From Chloroflexota bacterium (GTDB lineage Bacteria > Chloroflexota > Anaerolineae > Thermoflexales > Thermoflexaceae), in contig JAUQQB010000099.1 of assembly GCA_030550075.1 (NCBI GenBank), positions 1 through 8,590 on the forward strand: a DNA stretch of 8,590 nt, read 5' to 3'. Shown one piece after another: positions 5,960 to 8,590 of the stretch (the first letter of the stretch is position 1; every line of letters starts with the position of its first letter). The notes beneath the pieces were generated by a model that did no database searches, was not told the DNA's origin, and saw only the letters and a list, made by a program, of their open reading frames with translations. The position numbers and the translations under genes were made by a program.

Positions 5960-6868
5960 ATGCCTGGGCTGGATGTGGGAGTTGTGATCGTCAACTATAA
6001 CACGCGGGAATTGCTGCGACGCTGTCTTCAGACGGTGCAGGCCAGTCAGGGGGTGACCGTTGAAATCTGTGTGGTCGACAACGCATCGACCGATGGCAGC
6101 CCGGATATGGTGGAGGATGAGTTCCCCAAGATTCGGGTGATTCGTAGTCCAGTGAACGGTGGCTACGCGTATGCCAATAACCTGGGACTGCGGTTCTTTG
6201 GATGGGGAGTTCCAAACGCGGAGCCTCGACCGCGTTACGCCCTGCTGCTCAACCCGGACACCGAGGTGCCGCCGGATGCCCTGGCCCGAATGGTGGCCTT
6301 CATGGATGCCCATCCGGAAGCAGGGGCGGCCGGCCCCAAGATCGTTCGGCCGGATGGTTCCCTGGATCTGGCCTGCCGCCGCAGCTTTCCCACCCCTGAG
6401 GTTGCCTTTTATCGGTTCTCCGGCTTAAGCCGGCTGTTCCCAAAGAGCCCGCGTTTCGCCCGATATAACTTGACCTTCCTGGATCCGGATCAGATCTACG
6501 AAGTCGATTCTGTAGTGGGCGCCTTTATGATGGTGCGCGGCGAGGCCATTATGCAGGTAGGGCTGCTGGACGAGTCGTTTTTTATGTATGGGGAAGATTT
6601 GGATTGGGCATATCGCATCAAGCGGGCGGGGTGGAAGATCTATTATTATCCCGAGGTGGTTATCCTTCATGTGAAGAGAGCATCCAGCCGGATGAGTCCA
6701 CGAGCCCGATATGAATTCAATCGGGCCATGTGGATCTTTTATCGAAAACACTATCGGCCATCCACGCCAAGCTGGCTGGATTTCCTTGTGCGGGCCGGGC
6801 TGGTGTTAAAAGGTGGCTGGCGGCTGTGGATGGAGATGCGACAGGATTTAAAGAATACGAATCATTAG
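5960..6868 (+). CDS. GT2 family glycosyltransferase (rhamnosyltransferase WbbL-like)
   Basis: A 302-residue inverting GT-A glycosyltransferase that would add one sugar, by family most often rhamnose, from a nucleotide-sugar to a lipid-linked glycan in the cytoplasm. Visible motifs from ATG 5960: VGVVIVNYNTRELL (6-19), CVVDNASTDGSPD (37-49), NGGYAYANNLG (67-77), the metal-binding NPDTEV (98-103, Asp100), GPKIVRPDGS (125-134), then the acceptor-side block VVGAFMMVRGEA and SFFMYGEDLDWAYRIKRAGW (206-225) with the likely catalytic acid in GEDLDW. The last 60 residues carry a hydrophobic amphipathic stretch but no clear transmembrane helix. ATG 5960 is preferred over TTG 5942 because GCGAGG (5945-5950) lies nine bases upstream of it. 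It lies 64 bp after the sortase and 121 bp before the polyprenyl-phosphate sugar transferase gene. The exact sugar is not deducible. Confidence 0.94.
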   Translation: MPGLDVGVVIVNYNTRELLRRCLQTVQASQGVTVEICVVDNASTDGSPDMVEDEFPKIRVIRSPVNGGYAYANNLGLRFFGWGVPNAEPRPRYALLLNPDTEVPPDALARMVAFMDAHPEAGAAGPKIVRPDGSLDLACRRSFPTPEVAFYRFSGLSRLFPKSPRFARYNLTFLDPDQIYEVDSVVGAFMMVRGEAIMQVGLLDESFFMYGEDLDWAYRIKRAGWKIYYYPEVVILHVKRASSRMSPRARYEFNRAMWIFYRKHYRPSTPSWLDFLVRAGLVLKGGWRLWMEMRQDLKNTNH

Positions 6869-6910
6869 CTGCCCCATGAGCCCGGGTTCTGCCGCATAGG
6901 GCTGCGATTG

Positions 6911-6968
6911 CCCCATGGGGGGAAGGACCTTCCCTCCCTCCGCTGCGCAGTGGAGCGAGCGGGAGGGA
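6911..6968 (+). promoter_or_regulatory. Structured leader between the GT2 and sugar-transferase genes
   Basis: Three symmetric elements lie side by side: the palindrome CCCCATGGGG (6911-6920), GGAAG/CTTCC around GAC (6921-6933), and a larger stem in which TCCCTCCGCT (6935-6944) pairs with AGCGGGAGGGA (6958-6968) with one bulged G and a 13-nt loop. The last stem ends eight bases before the GGGAGG ribosome binding site (6977-6982) of the next gene, and its right arm (GGGAGGG) mimics that site. This suggests an mRNA fold that could affect transcription or translation of the sugar-transferase gene; no T-run supports a terminator. Confidence 0.35.
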
Positions 6969-6989
6969 GAATGCAAGGGAGGTTGAAGA

Positions 6990-8411
6990 ATGAGCCGGAA
7001 GCGCGCTCGCTGGCTGTTAAACACGCTCTTGCTCTTCAGCGACCTGGGGTGGACCGCCCTTGCTTTTTACGCGGCTTACCGGGTCCGGGCTCAACTGCCC
7101 TGGCCTTATCCCCCCCAGAACATCGGGAGCTTCGAGAGGTATCTCCCGATGATGGGAGTTTTGCTGGGATGGACGGTGCTCATGTTTTTCTTCCATCGTC
7201 TATACCATCTGGGGCGGGCGACCTCTCGTCTGGATGAGATCTCCCGAGCTGCGGGTGCTTTCTCTCTGGCGATGATCTTCACCGTCGCTACGATCTCCCT
7301 GGTTTTCAAAGAGACCATCCTCGCTTTCGATTATCCGCGGGCGATGGTTCTCTACGCTTGGATCTTGGGCATCCTGCTGATCAGCATCGGGCGGATGGTT
7401 CTACGTATCCTGTGGGGAGCGTTGCGCGCTCGCGGTTGGGATCGCAGCCGTATGCTGATTGTGGGGACAGGAGAGGCTGCTGAAGCGGTGATCCGTCGCA
7501 TCCAAGGTGCCCCATGGTTTGGCCATGAGGTGATTGGCGTTGTGGCCTTGCATAGTAATGGCATGACCCAGGTCGCAGGGATCCCTGTCATTGGAACCGC
7601 CGAGGATCTTCCGGATCTGGTCTACGCGCGGGATGTGGATGAAGTGCTGATCGCCGTCCCCGAAGCCCCGCATAGTGAAGTGTTACGCCTGATTTCCCTC
7701 TGCGAGCGAAGCAATCTGTCCATCAAAATTTACCCGGATATTTTCCAGCTCATTGCCACCCAACCTTCCCTGGACGATCTGGGCGGGTTGCCGTTGTTGA
7801 CGGTGCGAGATGTGGCCCAGCGGGGTTGGAAGCTGGTGCTCAAGCGGGCGATGGATATTGTGGGGGCCAGCATCGGGCTGATCCTACTCTCGCCGCTGAT
7901 GTTGCTAATTGCCATTCTGATCAAGCTGGATTCTCCAGGACCGGTTTTCTATGTTCAAGAGCGTATGGGGCTGGATGGGCGTCCCTTCCTGATGTTGAAG
8001 TTCCGATCCATGCGGGCCGATGCGGAGAAGGAGGGGCCGGGATGGACGCGTCCGGATGACCCGCGACGGACTCGGGTAGGGATAATCTTGCGGCGGCTTA
8101 ATTTGGATGAGCTACCACAGCTGATCAATGTTTTGCTGGGGGATATGAGTTTGGTTGGCCCTCGCCCGGAGCGCACCGTCTATGTCGAGCAGTTCCGGCG
8201 GGTGATCCCTCGTTATATGGAACGCCATCGGGAGAAAGCGGGGATCACTGGCTGGGCTCAGATCAACGGGTTGCGGGGGGATACCTCCATCACTGAACGA
8301 ACCAAGTATGACCTGTGGTATGTGGAGAACTGGTCCCTATGGCTGGATATCAAGATCCTCCTGCGCACGCTGGTTCAGACTCTGACTTTCCGTAGTCCGA
8401 ATGCTTATTAG
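6990..8411 (+). CDS. Undecaprenyl-phosphate hexose-1-phosphate transferase (WcaJ/Pss-type priming enzyme)
   Basis: A 473-residue polytopic membrane enzyme that starts exopolysaccharide or capsule repeat-unit synthesis by moving a sugar-1-phosphate, usually glucose or galactose, from UDP-sugar to undecaprenyl phosphate. The N-terminal half has about four transmembrane helices (near 11-34, 53-72, 88-106, 118-139). A soluble CoA_binding-like Rossmann domain follows (MLIVGTGEAAEAVIRRI, 155-171, to about 260). The catalytic bacterial sugar transferase domain begins with the membrane helix at 285-312 (KRAMDIVGASIGL) and shows SPGPVFYVQERMG, MLKFRSMRADAEKE, the catalytic Asp-Glu in NLDELPQL (D373, E374), GDMSLVGPRPE and AGITGWAQINGLRG. 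The length is normal for this family. ATG 6990 has GGGAGG seven bases upstream. Together with the two glycosyltransferases it marks the region as a glycan-assembly locus. Which sugar it uses cannot be read from sequence. Confidence 0.96.
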   Translation: MSRKRARWLLNTLLLFSDLGWTALAFYAAYRVRAQLPWPYPPQNIGSFERYLPMMGVLLGWTVLMFFFHRLYHLGRATSRLDEISRAAGAFSLAMIFTVATISLVFKETILAFDYPRAMVLYAWILGILLISIGRMVLRILWGALRARGWDRSRMLIVGTGEAAEAVIRRIQGAPWFGHEVIGVVALHSNGMTQVAGIPVIGTAEDLPDLVYARDVDEVLIAVPEAPHSEVLRLISLCERSNLSIKIYPDIFQLIATQPSLDDLGGLPLLTVRDVAQRGWKLVLKRAMDIVGASIGLILLSPLMLLIAILIKLDSPGPVFYVQERMGLDGRPFLMLKFRSMRADAEKEGPGWTRPDDPRRTRVGIILRRLNLDELPQLINVLLGDMSLVGPRPERTVYVEQFRRVIPRYMERHREKAGITGWAQINGLRGDTSITERTKYDLWYVENWSLWLDIKILLRTLVQTLTFRSPNAY

Positions 8412-8416
8412 TATGG

Positions 8417-8467
8417 TTTTTAGGGGTGGGCGGGGTCGCCAAAGGCGGCCCCACCCACCCCCAAAAA
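8417..8467. terminator. Long near-perfect stem-loop after the sugar-transferase gene
   Basis: The left arm (8417-8440) and right arm (8444-8467) pair over 24 positions with two mismatches and one G-T wobble, around an AAA loop. The core arms are GGGGTGGGCGGGG and CCCCACCCACCCC. The stem begins five bases after the stop codon, as expected for a terminator. Its base tracts are in the reverse of the usual order: TTTTT lies at the 5' foot and AAAAA at the 3' foot on both strands, so the feet pair with each other and no U-tract follows the GC stem. It may terminate without a U-tract, block exonucleases, or be a copy of a dispersed palindromic repeat. Confidence 0.5.
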
Positions 8468-8541
8468 CATTCAATGTGCTCTTTGTTCTCCCTTGGTTGC
8501 CAACCAATAGTGCGAGTTCCCATTCATTTTCATTCAATGTG
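8468..8541. repeat. 11-bp direct repeat CATTCAATGTG (two copies)
   Basis: Identical copies lie at 8468-8478 and 8531-8541, 63 bp start to start. Each is itself nearly symmetric (CATT-CA-ATG). A partial CATTCA also precedes the second copy at 8521. They could be paired regulator sites ahead of a gene beyond the window, or chance. Confidence 0.35.
8493..8507. promoter_or_regulatory. 15-bp perfect dyad TTGGTTG-C-CAACCAA
   Basis: A perfect inverted repeat of 7-bp arms around one central base lies between the two copies of the direct repeat. The form is typical of a dimeric repressor operator and can also fold as a 6-bp hairpin with a GCC loop. No regulator can be named. Confidence 0.25.
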
Positions 8542-8590
8542 GGGGGTTTGGGAGCTGGGGCTGTCCTTTTCCACCTTGCCAGGAACCCGA

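Larger units (their letters stand above)
8412..8590. other. Non-coding tail after the sugar-transferase gene
   Basis: No gene start is convincing here. The stretch holds a long stem-loop (8417-8467), an 11-bp direct repeat and a 15-bp dyad. It is probably the junction to the next transcription unit, which would begin beyond the window. Confidence 0.5.

Noticed and set aside
5386..5994. A 202-codon minus-strand open frame across the sortase 3' end
   Set aside because: It overlaps the catalytic core of the sortase and shows no family features.
8423..8461. G-quadruplex in the G-runs of the terminal stem-loop
   Set aside because: Only three G-runs of three or more lie close together on each strand; the fourth is too short, and the complementary arm would favour the hairpin.
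1..8590. CRISPR array, insertion sequence or attachment site
   Set aside because: No regularly spaced repeats, no transposase or integrase motifs and no tRNA-end duplication were seen.

Overview
The window is a GC-rich (about 60% by eye) bacterial segment in which every convincing gene lies on the + strand. Protein style and gene content (a class D-like sortase with one N-terminal membrane anchor, an MtfB-like glycosyltransferase, a polyprenyl-phosphate sugar transferase and Zn-dependent dehydrogenases) fit a thermophilic Chloroflexota bacterium, perhaps a Thermoflexus-like Anaerolineae. That assignment is inference from general familiarity and was not tested by any search.

Layout: the window opens inside the last 157 codons of a Zn-dependent alcohol dehydrogenase (1-474). 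A 51-nt stacked hairpin (486-536) separates it from a GT4 glycosyltransferase (556-1668). A 373-nt gap (1669-2041) holds two small tandem hairpins and an AT-rich island, probably the control region of what follows. Next comes a close-packed run: an orphan multi-pass membrane protein (2042-2716), a class I SAM methyltransferase (2732-3598), a DAO-family FAD oxidoreductase (3637-4980) and a sortase (4987-5895). After short structured gaps come a GT2 rhamnosyltransferase-like enzyme (5960-6868) and a WcaJ/Pss-type polyprenyl-phosphate hexose-1-phosphate transferase (6990-8411). The window ends in about 180 nt of non-coding DNA with a near-perfect 24-bp stem-loop, an 11-bp direct repeat and a 15-bp dyad.

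How the genes may work together: the polyprenyl-phosphate sugar transferase would load the first sugar onto undecaprenyl phosphate at the membrane. The GT2 and GT4 enzymes would extend the glycan, and the methyltransferase may modify a sugar or lipid-linked intermediate. The sortase implies covalent anchoring of surface proteins. The region therefore reads as part of a cell-envelope or exopolysaccharide locus. The FAD oxidoreductase and the orphan membrane protein have no obvious place in that pathway. No flippase, polymerase or sortase substrate is visible, so the locus probably continues outside the window.

I found no convincing evidence of a wholly new system, CRISPR array, transposon, tRNA or rRNA. 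The items most worth a second look are the U-tract-less stem-loops at several gene ends, the membrane protein with conserved-looking buried charges, the sortase/FAD-oxidase pairing and a marked over-abundance of GGATCC/GATC.
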